Shown here in pieces: positions 30,501 to 43,964 of a stretch of 64,000 bases of DNA; position 1 is the stretch's first letter, and each line of letters opens with the position of its first letter. The stretch is from Paraescarpia echinospica. Taxonomy: Eukaryota; Annelida; Polychaeta; Sabellida; Siboglinidae. A program made the position numbers and the translations under genes. The notes under the pieces are model-generated. The model was not told where the DNA came from. It ran no database searches and worked only from the letters and a program-made list of their open reading frames with translations. The DNA is taken from NCBI GenBank assembly GCA_020002185.1, contig CM034534.1, positions 63,360,239 through 63,424,238 of the forward strand, read 5' to 3'.

Positions 30501-31500
30501 NNNNNNNNNNNNNNNNNNNNNNNNNNNNNNNNNNNNNNNNNNNNNNNNNNNNNNNNNNNNNNNNNNNNNNNNNNNNNNNNNNNNNNNNNNNNNNNNNNNN
30601 NNNNNNNNNNNNNNNNNNNNNNNNNNNNNNNNNNNNNNNNNNNNNNNNNNNNNNNNNNNNNNNNNNNNNNNNNNNNNNNNNNNNNNNNNNNNNNNNNNNN
30701 NNNNNNNNNNNNNNNNNNNNNNNNNNNNNNNNNNNNNNNNNNNNNNNNNNNNNNNNNNNNNNNNNNNNNNNNNNNNNNNNNNNNNNNNNNNNNNNNNNNN
30801 NNNNNNNNNNNNNNNNNNNNNNNNNNNNNNNNNNNNNNNNNNNNNNNNNNNNNNNNNNNNNNNNNNNNNNNNNNNNNNNNNNNNNNNNNNNNNNNNNNNN
30901 NNNNNNNNNNNNNNNNNNNNNNNNNNNNNNNNNNNNNNNNNNNNNNNNNNNNNNNNNNNNNNNNNNNNNNNNNNNNNNNNNNNNNNNNNNNNNNNNNNNN
31001 NNNNNNNNNNNNNNNNNNNNNNNNNNNNNNNNNNNNNNNNNNNNNNNNNNNNNNNNNNNNNNNNNNNNNNNNNNNNNNNNNNNNNNNNNNNNNNNNNNNN
31101 NNNNNNNNNNNNNNNNNNNNNNNNNNNNNNNNNNNNNNNNNNNNNNNNNNNNNNNNNNNNNNNNNNNNNNNNNNNNNNNNNNNNNNNNNNNNNNNNNNNN
31201 NNNNNNNNNNNNNNNNNNNNNNNNNNNNNNNNNNNNNNNNNNNNNNNNNNNNNNNNNNNNNNNNNNNNNNNNNNNNNNNNNNNNNNNNNNNNNNNNNNNN
31301 NNNNNNNNNNNNNNNNNNNNNNNNNNNNNNNNNNNNNNNNNNNNNNNNNNNNNNNNNNNNNNNNNNNNNNNNNNNNNNNNNNNNNNNNNNNNNNNNNNNN
31401 NNNNNNNNNNNNNNNNNNNNNNNNNNNNNNNNNNNNNNNNNNNNNNNNNNNNNNNNNNNNNNNNNNNNNNNNNNNNNNNNNNNNNNNNNNNNNNNNNNNN
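30501..31500. other. Assembly gap of exactly 1000 N
   Basis: The gap has a round length and sits inside the 41-bp minisatellite with identical units on both sides. It most likely stands for unresolved extra copies, and its true size is unknown. Confidence 0.99.
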
Positions 31501-31960
31501 GTTGTGTGTTATGTGTCGTGTACGAGTGGCCGTGTAAGCATGTTGTGTGTTATGTGTCGTGTACGAGTGGCCGTGTAAGCATGTTGTGTGTTATGTGTCG
31601 TGTACGAGTGGCCGTGTAAGCATGTTGTGTGTTATGTGTCGTGTACGAGTGGCCGTGTAAGCATGTTGTGTGTTATGTGTCGTGTACGAGTGGCCGTGTA
31701 AGCATGTTGTGTGTTATGTGTCGTGTACGAGTGGCCGTGTAAGCATGTTGTGTGTTATGTGTCGTGTACGAGTGGCCGTGTAAGCATGTTGTGTGTTATG
31801 TGTCGTGTACGAGTGGCCGTGTAAGCATGTTGTGTGTTATGTGTCGTGTACGAGTGGCCGTGTAAGCATGTTGTGTGTTATGTGTCGTGTACGAGTGGCC
31901 GTGTAAGCATGTTGTGTGTTATGTGTCGTGTACGAGTGGCCGTGTAAGCATGTTGTGTGC
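31501..31960. repeat. 41-bp minisatellite, right part (about 11 copies)
   Basis: Same unit and orientation as the left part, with no visible substitutions. The phase on either side of the gap is 41-bp compatible but cannot give the missing copy number. Confidence 0.98.
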
Positions 31961-32119
31961 AGGTATACATAATGAAACAGTTGCATTGTACTTTTAAGGA
32001 ATGTGTTGTTCACATTCGTGATATAAGTAATTTAGTTAACATATGCAGCAATTTAATATTGTGCACGTGACGTTATATTGTTGTAGCATCATGGTGTTTG
32101 GCATAACTTGAGAATCGTC
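31961..32119. other. Unique AT-rich spacer
   Basis: Nothing coding is recognised between the minisatellite and the LINE relic. Confidence 0.4.
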
Positions 32120-32860
32120 TAAAACTGTGGGTCACCATCTTGTCTATCATTAAATCAAGGATATTATTAATAGCATGTGGTAAATTATAGTTAAGACTTT
32201 TTTTTTTTATAAATTCATGTTTAATTCTGGATGTATGTACTTCAGTTGCTCTCCGAGTATTTTAGTCATGTATGCCAGCATTTTAGATTATCTGACAGGT
32301 AAATTTGGATGTCTATATTTGTAATATAATTTTAGTTCTTGTAATTTCAGTGCGTCATCTTCTTTTAATATGTTGAGTTGTTTAAAAAGTGGTTCTATGT
32401 GAATTGTATTTGCTTAATGTTATAATTCGCGCTGTTTTCTTTTGGATTTTCATTATCTATTTCCTTGATACCCCGATGTCGTGATACAATAATTTATATG
32501 AGATCATAGCAATGCATTAAACAATATATTTTTTATTTATACGATAGCGCATGTTTTAGTCTATTTAATATTCCTAAAGTTTTAGAACACTTATTTGATA
32601 CTTTGTCGGTGTGTTTTTTTTCCAATTAAAGCTAGTGTCTAGAGTTAAACATAAGGAGTTAAATTCTTCCACTCTCTCAATATTTATGTTATGTACAGTA
32701 TTTTGAGTAATAATCTTGGTGTAGGTTTGTTTGGCATTGAGAAGGTCATATATTTAGATTTAGTTTTATTTAGTGACAACTTGTTAATATTAAGCCACTC
32801 AAATATTTTGAGAAGTTCGTCATTTATTACAGAAGGAAACTACGTTAACATGTTCCTCAC
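32120..32860 (-). pseudogene. CR1/Jockey-like LINE reverse-transcriptase C-terminal relic
   Basis: Minus-strand reading gives, in order and in shifting frames, EWLNINKLSLNKTKSKYMTF, then SHINYCITTSGYQGN, then EPLFKQLNILKEDDALKLQE followed by LKLYYKYRHPNLP. These are the blocks after the catalytic YxDD of CR1/L2/Jockey-group non-LTR retrotransposons: the KTKxMxF region, HxxYCxxxWG, then LxILKxxDxLKLQxLKxYYKY. Many stops and frame changes show an old, dead copy, and the catalytic core is missing. The right boundary is approximate. Confidence 0.75.
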
Positions 32861-33492
32861 TGGTGATAACAAACACTCCGACAGACACAACAATGTGTGC
32901 GCAGCTGAATGGCGGGATCGTGTAGAGAGCGATACGGAGGAGTGGGTGAGAAAAGGAGAATAAGGGCAAGACATAGAAGGAAGTGTAGACGCCTGGTGGA
33001 AACAGCAGTGCTGTAGAGGGGGGAGAAAACGTAAATATAGAGAAACAGAATCGAAGCCGGACCCACCCCGGACATTCAAGGAAAAGAAAAAGAGAACAAA
33101 AGTTATGCTGATTAAAACGCTATTTCTACGTGAATGTACATTTTGAATGTTTCAAGGTGAAGCGAATCGACAACGGCACCGGTTTTCATATAGTGTGTGC
33201 ACGACGTATTCTTTGTGGCATCAAAAAAGATTATGACTTGCCCCGAGCAGATGCACACGAGCCAATCAACTGACGACAAATGTAATTTGGATTTGAAATG
33301 CCATGTGATATTACATAAAATAATTCAAGTAATATTTGGCATAAATTATTCATTATTCGTGCACCTGGTACAGGTAAGCGGGACAATAAAGGACAGTTCG
33401 CACAGTCATTATAACGTTATAAATTCTTGGCGACCCATTGAAAATGGCCTGGCGACCCAATTTGGGGTCGCGACACAGGAATTTACATATAT
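32861..33492. other. Non-coding region
   Basis: No gene is recognised. A hAT-like subterminal motif (CTGGCGACCCAATTTGGGGT) lies at about 33447. Confidence 0.4.
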
Positions 33493-34042
33493 AGAGAGAG
33501 AGAGAGAGAGAGAGAGGGAGGGAGGGAGGGGGAGGGAGGAGGAGGGAGGGGAGGGAGGAGGGAGGGGAAGGGAGGGAGAGGGGAGGGGGAGGGAAGGGGA
33601 GGGAGGGAGGGAGGAGGGAGGAGGAAGGGAAGGGAAGGGAAGGGGAGGGAGGAAGGAAGGAGGGGGAGGGAGAGGGAGGGAGGGAGGGGAGGGAGGGAGG
33701 AGGAGGAGAGGAGGGAGGGAGGGAGGGGAGGGAGGGAGGGAGGAGGGGGAGGGAGGGAGGGAGGGAGGGAGGAGGGAGGAGGAGGGAGGGGAGGGAGGGA
33801 GGAGGGGAGGGAGGGAGGGAGGGAGGGAGGGGAGGGAGGGAGGGAGGGAGGGGAGGGAGGGGAGGGAGGGAGGGAGGGAGGAGGGAGGAGGGAGGAGGGA
33901 GGGAGGGAGAGGAGGGATGGATGGAGGGAGGGAGGAAGCGAGGGAGGGAGGGATGGAGGGAGGGATGGAGGGATGGAGGAATGGAGGGATGGAGGGATTG
34001 AGGGATGGAGGGATGGAGGATTGGAGGGTTGGAGGGAGGAAA
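33493..34042. repeat. 550-bp G-rich polypurine tract (GGGA/GGA)n
   Basis: (AG)n is followed by about 500 bp of GGA, GGGA and GGGGA words with almost no pyrimidine until ATGG words appear after 33915. Dozens of GGG runs spaced by one to four bases make it a strong candidate for G-quadruplex and triplex (H-DNA) formation. The 352-codon frame on one strand (Glu/Gly/Arg) and 338-codon frame on the other (Pro/Ser/Leu) are composition artefacts. Confidence 0.96.
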
Positions 34043-34280
34043 GCAATCAGGCGGGCAGGCAGCAGCAGCAACAAAACAAGTTGCAATATCATCATCATCA
34101 TCATCATCATCATCACCAGCAGCAACCGCAGTACTATAACAACAATAGCTGCAGCAAACACACAACAAGAGGACAAGAAGAAAAGCAGGAGGAGAAACAA
34201 CAGCAACAACTGCAACCACTGCAACCACTGCAACCACCGCAACCACCGCAACTAAAGCAACAAAAGCAACAGCTGTGATC
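34043..34280. repeat. (CAG/CAA)n, (ATC)n and 9-bp (CTGCAACCA)n repeats
   Basis: GCAGCAGCAACAAAACAAG is followed by (ATC)n at about 34090-34113. A 9-bp repeat CTGCAACCA/CCGCAACCA, about five copies, spans 34207-34252. Poly-Gln or poly-His frames result. Confidence 0.85.
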
Positions 34281-34788
34281 CTCGCAGTATTTTGTCTGTT
34301 CGGCTGAATTCCAAACTGAGACACTGTGCTAACTGAATCACGGCTAAATCTGCAGTTTTGCTCCACCATGTCCGTTTTGAAGTGAATCCTCTCAGTTGAC
34401 CGAATGGAGTAACTGGGTGTGACCGTTCATTTCCCATTCATTCCAATATCATGCCTACATGCCTAGATGACGTATTTTGTTTTTATCGCATCGCGGCAGT
34501 CGATTGGAATGCAAATGGAGTTGTGCCGATTACCACGAGGACAATACCCGGCGAATACTGATAGATGCGTCACTTCCGCTCGTGTGAGGTTGTGGGAGAG
34601 AAATTGATCAATGCATTGATGCCGACAATCTCGATGATATTTCTTCCTGGTCTTCTGTGATGCTTGACGCAAATGTAATCATCTGAGATGTAACTGTTAT
34701 TACTTAATACAGCTTACACCCACCAAAGAAACAACTGGGCTGCGTTGTCACCAGTACAGAACAGTATTTTTATATTCAAATTACATTA
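34281..34788. other. Non-coding region
   Basis: No gene is recognised. The 61- and 69-codon frames here lack motifs. Confidence 0.45.
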
Positions 34789-35187
34789 TTAGATCGTCCA
34801 TCTTTTAAATATAATTTTCCAGTGAATCACCACGCGACGTATCACTTTCATAAACTCCATATAAATGTGTTTTGCATAGTATGCAATTTTTAAATAAAAC
34901 GGCGCAAAAGTCGAAAAATTATATCCGCGTGCCATATGTTTTTATTCCGCCGGCCGGACATTGGAACCGGTAATTAATTCGCAAAAGCATAATTTATCGA
35001 ATATGGCTCTTCATGTGTTTCATTCCGGCCAGCGGAATAAAAACATGGCACGCGGATATAATTTTTCGACTTCGAGTTTTATTTAAAAATTGCATACTAT
35101 GCAAACAAAATTTATATGGAGTTTATGAAAGTGATACGTCGTGTGGTGATTCACTGGAAAATTATAATTTAAAGATGGACGATCTAA
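34789..35187. mobile_element. 399-bp near-palindromic MITE flanked by TA
   Basis: Left arm 34789-34967 and right arm 35021-35187 are inverted copies of about 170-180 bp with few differences, separated by a 50-bp spacer. The terminus is TTAGATCGTCCATCTTT. TA lies immediately outside both ends (34787-34788 and 35188-35189), as expected for a Tc1/mariner-type target duplication. It has no coding capacity. The 66-codon frame inside (35013-35213) belongs to the element and is not a gene. Confidence 0.85.
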
Positions 35188-35189
35188 TA

Positions 35190-35546
35190 GCAAGTATGAT
35201 AAAAAATAAGTAAACAATGTTCATATTGTAATACACGTTCCCAAAACCAGCTACAAATGTAGATTAACTCAGAATGCAACTTTAAGTTCGTTCCAGCTAA
35301 CCTTTTATCTTCTGCTCTGTAGCGCCATCTCGCCAGTTAGTTCGCTTTTGTTCCATCTTTTTTCGAGAGTTAGATAATCATATGTTAGATGCACGTAAGT
35401 TTATAACTCGAAATAACTATCTTTATGTTTTTTATAAGCCATCGATTGGTAAATCAGAGGTCAAAGTTCCAAGGTAGTGAATGAGTGGAGCGAGGCGCCA
35501 GGGAGGATATACAACCACACTGTCCACAAGTTCGCGAATTGGTATA

Positions 35547-35578
<32 letters not shown>

Positions 35579-36639
35579 TTATATATAATTACTACTTTTT
35601 ATTGCAACATTACATTTGTGGCCACTTCTTAAAATGATGGCTTACCAAATTTAGAGGCCAGTATGTCGCACATTGATCCAGACAGATCTTAAATTTCTCA
35701 AATACTGTAATAGCCAGTTAAAGAACATATCCCTCTCTTCGTAGTTAAAACGGCAAATAATCTCAGTGTGCATCGTTGTCCATGGCAATAGCCTATCACG
35801 ACAATGTGTACGTTATTTCTACACGCAGGAAATACCTAGTCATACGACTCCAGGACTTTTACAAAACAGAAGCTTACCGAACTTTTCTCAATGTAGAAAG
35901 ATGCGAGAACGTGGCAGGACGGCATATGCTGCTGTCTTTTATGATCTTGCATACCGAATTTCTCGATATGTTTGATATAAATTGTGCTAACACTTTTTAA
36001 ATGAAATTCCAGACCAGCATACTCAAAACTGTTACTATGCATTACGCAACATATCCGATGATTATCTCTAAACTGTCGCATCAACTCGATAACACGTAAC
36101 TTCGATCAACATTCCGGTTACACTATGCTACCTTACAGGAGTTTCACGATCCCCGGAGCAAACACACCAACAACAGCTATGGATATAGGTCACGTGATTC
36201 GCCCCAGACCATATCTGGATATCGAGACGTGTCCGCCCCCTGTCGGCGTCCGCCGTCGATATGGTAATGATATCTACAGGTCACGTGTCGTCGGCGTATC
36301 ACCTCCTAACTGTACACGTATTGATAACGGCAGTTATCAGTGTCTGTTGTCGTTGCGCCACGGGCGAGACATCGCAGCACAAACGGGCAATTTTCCGTCG
36401 ACTGCACCTGAATAGGGTAGGCACCCCGCCACCCGGAGTGAACCGACGAGGGCGGGCCGCCGACGTCGTGGCGCCGTCTCGCGTACCTGGACGGTCGGAG
36501 GTCTGTGCCTCCGTCTCACAGGTCAACATATAGATGACCAGATGGGCCAAATTCCTGCTGCGTGGCGTCCGTTTCTGGTGACAGTCGGTGGTCACCTCCT
36601 GTCATTATGTGTCCGTAGAAAGGTATATAAGGTATATAA
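35190..36639. other. Non-coding region
   Basis: Contains a (TA)n tract at about 35547-35590. The 36120-36600 part is GC-richer with 90-98-codon frames on both strands, none with a recognisable domain or convincing splice signals. Confidence 0.45.
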
Positions 36640-36791
36640 TAAGTGAATGAGTGAGTGAGTGAGTGAGTGTGTGTGTGTGTGAGTGAGTGAGTGAGTGAGT
36701 GAGTGAGTGAGTGAGTGAGTGAGTGAGTGAGTGAGTGAGTGAGTGAGTGAGTGAGTGAGTGAGTGAGTGTGTGAGTGAGTGAGTGAGTATG

Positions 36792-36825
<34 letters not shown>

Positions 36826-36900
36826 TGTATGTATGTATGTATGTATGTATGTATGTATGTTAGTAAGTGAGTTAGTGAGTTAGTAAGCAAGCAAGCAAGT
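36640..36900. repeat. (GTGA)n and (GTAT)n microsatellites
   Basis: (GTGA)n with GTGT interruptions fills about 36640-36788, (GTAT)n fills 36789-36860, and degenerate AGTA/AGCA words follow. The 124-codon minus-strand frame (His/Thr/Leu/Ser) is an artefact. Confidence 0.95.
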
Positions 36901-38144
36901 AATAAGTAAGTAAGTAAGAGTAAATAAATCAGTAACTAAGTCAGTAAACAAATAGGTTAGTTATTCCGTGAGTACGTAAACATTGTTTTAAAGTCTCACT
37001 TCTGTATATGTCTATAATTGCATTATACGCAAAGCAGATATTGTGTTCATTGTCTACACAAAAATATAGTTATTAGTGAGTGTAAAAATACATCTAAAAA
37101 ATACAAAAACGGAAATGTACACAAAAAAACAATATCTAACATATCTTTTAAAATGATTTCGTTTGGGAATATGACAATTAACCAGAAAATGACATGTATT
37201 TAAATAATTAGGACTTGAGTACATATCATAATTTGTTTGATCTCAATTTAATTCATGTGGCTGGGTGTAAGTACATATTGGCCTACGTTGTAAATCCGAG
37301 TAAAATACCCGCCTTACGACCACATAGTCAAGCAACGCTGGAGAGTTTTGTTTAAAGTAAGATACAGTTTTGCCAATTCCTGCTGTACTCCATGAATATG
37401 AAACTCGTTTCTTGCGTGTGTTATCAATAGTAACAAATTAACGATTTTGCAATCATACGATTTACTAAGAATAATGTATAAAATATACTATTTGTTAGTT
37501 TATAAACTGTAAAATGTAGGTGTTGACACCGAACTTTGAGGCTATACTATACAATTGATTATGCACAGAAGTATATAGTTGTAGAGTTGTTAATTTTGTA
37601 CATTATATGTATAATATATTACCTACTTTTAATAATTATAAAATGCAATGTGCATAATATTGTATTTACATATAATTCGTATGATTTTTCGATTACATTT
37701 GCGACCACCTTCCAATATTTCGTAATTAAGCTGTGGCTTAATAATATAAATAAACAATACTATGTGTGGATATATAGCTATATATCGTTTCGCTAAATAT
37801 ATCATTTAGAACACATGTCGCTTTATTTATGTTATCGTTAACATACAGTATTCCCAAACGTTAACCAGATGTTCCGTGGTGTTGCCATGATCACCGCGAC
37901 ATGACCCGTTCTCGGGTGGGTTATTTCTGACGAGACGGTCTATTTGTCGGAACGACACGGCCAGTGTAACACTGTCGGTTAATCCGACCGACCCCAGTTA
38001 TCGACCCTTCCGTTGACACCTCAAGCGGCTATGTCGATCGTACTAAGGGCGCACAAACGGTCCATTGTTGGGCGCACGCACGCTACTGTGTTGTCACTGC
38101 CTCGACGTCGACCGTGAACAAGAGGGGCGCGCGAGAGAAGTTCA
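36901..38144. other. Non-coding region
   Basis: AT-rich to about 37850, then GC-rich. No gene is recognised. Confidence 0.45.
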
Positions 38145-38190
38145 TGACTCGTATCAGTGGCAATCAAATGAGTGCCACTGATACGAGTCA
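38145..38190. other. Perfect 18-bp hairpin with a 10-nt loop
   Basis: TGACTCGTATCAGTGGCA at 38145-38162 is exactly complementary to TGCCACTGATACGAGTCA at 38173-38190, with loop ATCAAATGAG. It lies in GC-rich unique sequence. Function is unknown; the stem is shorter than a typical animal pre-miRNA stem. Confidence 0.8.
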
Positions 38191-38397
38191 ACAGAGACGG
38201 TAATAATTTGTCGCCGACCCTCTCCCACGGTGGTCTGCCTCGTCTTCGTGTGTGTCACTCGTCATGTCACGTCACGTGACGTCACGACAGCGTGCCGCGG
38301 GACTCGAGGTGGGCACAAATACATGACTGTGAACATATATATGTTAACACATCCGCCTGCTTGCCCTGGCACGAACATATGCATGACACGCGCGCGC

Positions 38398-38541
38398 GTA
38401 CGAAAGCACACACGCGCACACACGCGCACACATGCACACACGCACGCGCACACGCGCACACTCGCACACTCGCACACGCGCACACGCGCACACGCGCACA
38501 CGCGCACACGCGCACACGCACACACGCGCACACGCGCACAT

Positions 38542-38591
<50 letters not shown>
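38398..38591. repeat. (CACACGCG)n / (CA)n tract
   Basis: CG-interspersed CA repeats (38400-38545) run into a pure (CA)n at about 38543-38591. Frames of up to 124 codons cross it and are artefacts. Confidence 0.95.
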
Positions 38592-38593
<2 letters not shown>

Positions 38594-38758
38594 CTTCTAT
38601 CTAGTGCTTTGGGAAAAGCCGGTTCTTCGCTAGCTATTCTCCTCCGTAAAATTAGGCCAGTATCATCGACTACTTCAGCCATAAACTATGAAATCAAGAT
38701 CATTTCTACATGTATGGCCATATATATAATTATTTTGAATAGCATGTTTAATATGTAT

Positions 38759-38761
38759 ATG

Positions 38762-38799
<38 letters not shown>
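38759..38799. repeat. (TA)n-(TG)n microsatellite
   Basis: (TA)n at 38762-38784 followed by (TG)n to 38799, abutting the hairpin element. Confidence 0.9.
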
Positions 38800-38921
38800 C
38801 AACTAAATGCCGACATGCATTATTTTCTCAAGCACATAGCATAACATTATATATATATATTATTATATATAAAATGTTATGCTGTGTGCTTGAGAAAATA
38901 ATACATGTCGGCATTTAGTTG
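38800..38921. mobile_element. 122-bp foldback (miniature inverted repeat)
   Basis: Arms 38800-38848 and 38873-38921 are 49 bp long with 47 of 49 bases complementary (terminus CAACTAAATGCCGACATG), around a 24-bp AT spacer. It is probably a very short MITE or foldback element; no target duplication is clear because the left flank is a microsatellite. Confidence 0.8.
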
Positions 38922-39145
38922 TAAATTGGTTAACTAAATAATTAAATATATTTACAGACTTGGTCCCCGCCGCATGCGTTCCCATACCCCTTTCCCTTTC
39001 TCATCACATGCCATATGTTATTATTTGTTTTCAAACGAACATGTAAAAATTGTGCGATGCAGTTGCTGCATGTTCTATAATTATTTTTAAAAGCAACGTT
39101 TAATGAAATACAATTCTTGAACGGTAATCTTGTGCACAACTTTAC
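38922..39145. other. Unique AT-rich spacer
   Basis: Nothing coding is recognised. Confidence 0.4.
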
Positions 39146-39208
39146 ACACGCGCACACGCGGACACGCGCACACGCGCACACGCGCACACGCATACGCACA
39201 CGCACAAA

Positions 39209-39267
<59 letters not shown>
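39146..39267. repeat. (CACGCG)n / (CA)n tract
   Basis: ACACGCGCACACGCG-type repeats pass into pure (CA)n at about 39211-39267. It resembles the tract at 38398 in order and composition. Confidence 0.95.
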
Positions 39268-39855
39268 CCAACATTTTGGTCACTAATATGATGGCTGAAA
39301 GCGATCTCGCTGCTGGTTAGTCTAATCAGGTCACGCCATTTTGTGATGTCAGTGGTGATGCGTTTTCCAGTAGGTTCGGAGTCACGAACGTTTGACGACG
39401 ATTATATTATGATGCATAATCGTGTACTATTTCACGTAATGATAACTGTGTTCCACTCTAACGTCATGTCTGATTTTTATCTCACTCAAAAAGATAACTA
39501 TATTGTTTCCTGGTAGTACTTGCAAGTCATTATATAAAATATAATTAGTTTACATATAATTGTACAGATATTGTTAATGGGCCAATGTGGTCCATCTGGG
39601 CCGAATCTCTGTATGTTGTAAAACGGTGATCTTATGTAATGTTTTATATATTTATTTTATTATCTTTTATATTTTTTACTTATTTATTAACTTTTTAGCA
39701 TGTGAACAACGACCACCTGCACCGTGATGTCGTGTGAATGACACCCACTTTAGGTCAATGACCACAATACACTGAGTAATGTTTTCATCATTGGGCATCA
39801 AGGTTGGATTTTCTTAGCGTGTTGTTCGAAACAGACGGTTTGCAATGATCATTGT
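39268..39855. other. Non-coding region
   Basis: No gene is recognised. AT-rich in its second half. Confidence 0.45.
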
Positions 39856-42719
<2,864 letters not shown>

Positions 42720-42740
42720 CTCAGACAGACAAACAGACAT

Positions 42741-42835
<95 letters not shown>

Positions 42836-42863
42836 GGCAGACAGACAGACAGACAGACAGACA
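42720..42863. repeat. (CAGA)n / (CTGT)n array, probable LINE 3' tail
   Basis: About 36 copies of CAGA on the plus strand. Read on the minus strand it is (CTGT)n directly after AAAATAAGTACTGT, the last unique bases of the CR1/Jockey-like fragment, so it is best explained as that element's terminal microsatellite. Its far side abuts the resumed RTE endonuclease sequence (GAGTGGGAGTGATTATGAAG). Confidence 0.85.
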
Positions 42864-43477
42864 GTACTTATTTTGACCATCATAAGCATATAAATTACAA
42901 TATAATATTTATGATAAGGTCAGGGAAGCTCCCATTAAGACAGTTATAGGCCGCTATCATGGGAGCCACCCTACTGATGTAACATAATTATATGATTATC
43001 ACGTGATCAACTATATATGCATACATATATGTGTATACATAGTATATACATAAATTAGTTTAAACAAATGCAAAATCATGTATAGACTAAGAATGACAGA
43101 TGTAACAGTTATAAATATGACAATATGATAAACAATTCTTGATAAAGTAAAGTTTTGTATAAGTGGAAAAACCGTATAAGCTATGTGTAGAAATGTTATC
43201 AAAGATGATATTTGGAGTATTGTTAACAGTTTGTATAATGTTGTGTCTGATGTACTTTTTTTAGCATATTGATGATTAACTCTTGGAATAAAGTGTGGTG
43301 TATTGGTGAATTGCAAAGTTGTATGCGCATGGAATACGACTGAAGTATTCTGGTATAAGCTTGTTGATCAATTTGTAATAAAGTTTGAGCTGTTGGAGTC
43401 TATAGATGTCATCCAACTTAAGAAATTTACATTCTTTGAAGATGGAATCTGTGTGAGAATTGTATTTACTTGAAGTA
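42864..43477 (-). pseudogene. CR1/Jockey-like LINE 3' fragment inserted in the RTE element
   Basis: The minus strand reads SSKYNSHTDSIFKECKFLKL, DDIYRLQQLKLYYKLINKLI, PEYFSRIPCAYNF, then after a frameshift PRVNHQYAKKS. This is the post-RT region (KYNxHTxxIFKxxxxLKLxDIYxLQxLKxYYK, then PRxxxxxAxKS) of CR1/L2/Jockey-group elements. A 3' UTR with GGGTGGCTCCCATGATAGCG follows, and the element ends in (CTGT)n. It is 5'-truncated at about 43477, where the reading switches back to RTE endonuclease. Confidence 0.8.
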
Positions 43478-43620
43478 ACTTCATTTGTCCTTCCATCTCC
43501 CCCTACATGCAGCATTTTAAACCCTTCTCCCAGATCCATTGCCCGATCCCATTTCCACTTGGTTTCACTGACAGTTGCCGCCTCTTCATTAGCTCCACCA
43601 CCGCTGATTTCTCGCTGGTG
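43478..43620 (-). pseudogene. RTE-like endonuclease N-terminal fragment
   Basis: The minus strand reads ETKWKWDRAMDLGEGFKMLH then VGGDGRTNEV, matching the RTE endonuclease pattern ETKWKGxKAxxxGxGxKxxYxGGDGxxNGVG. The motif breaks off at the CR1-like insertion and resumes at 42719 with VGVIMKEEYSKAVIMV. Upstream sequence (43620-43800) does not continue the N-terminus recognisably, and two stops lie close to ETKWKW. Confidence 0.75.
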
Positions 43621-43964
43621 CCTGGGTTTCCCCGCACGCGGTAGCCAATCTCGTAATTACTAAGTGACATAGCATATAATTGAGGTCATTTATTCGAGCC
43701 ACATGGCGCTGCCCATGCTGACCCATGTGGTGGGTTTGTTTTCCAAGTTTTCCTTCCCATAGATCAATGTCTTCCATGACTAGTGGACTTGATCTGCCCG
43801 TGGTTTGATGTCAGACCACAAGATCATGCTAGAGACTTGTCTATGGAGAGGCTACGGGGAGGCTTGCGTACTCATGTCCCTTTTCGCCCCTGTGAAGGGG
43901 CTACCTGGCGGTCGCAGCTGAAAGCGAAAGCGAAAGCAAGAAGGGCATGCACTACAAACTACTC
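43621..43964. other. Region between RTE remnant and 48-bp minisatellite
   Basis: No gene is recognised; it may be the 5' part of the RTE element or of another retroelement. It ends in a short (GAAAGC)n run at about 43921-43938. Confidence 0.4.

Noticed and set aside
30416..31619. Three 373-codon frames spanning the N gap
   Set aside because: They consist of the 41-bp minisatellite and undetermined bases.
33197..34369. Glu/Gly/Arg-rich and Pro/Ser/Leu-rich frames of 280-352 codons
   Set aside because: Opposite-strand readings of the polypurine tract; composition only.
34789..35187. A microRNA precursor or coding frame (35013-35213)
   Set aside because: The arms are about 175 bp with TIR-like ends and TA flanks, which fits a MITE better than a pre-miRNA; the frame lies inside the element.
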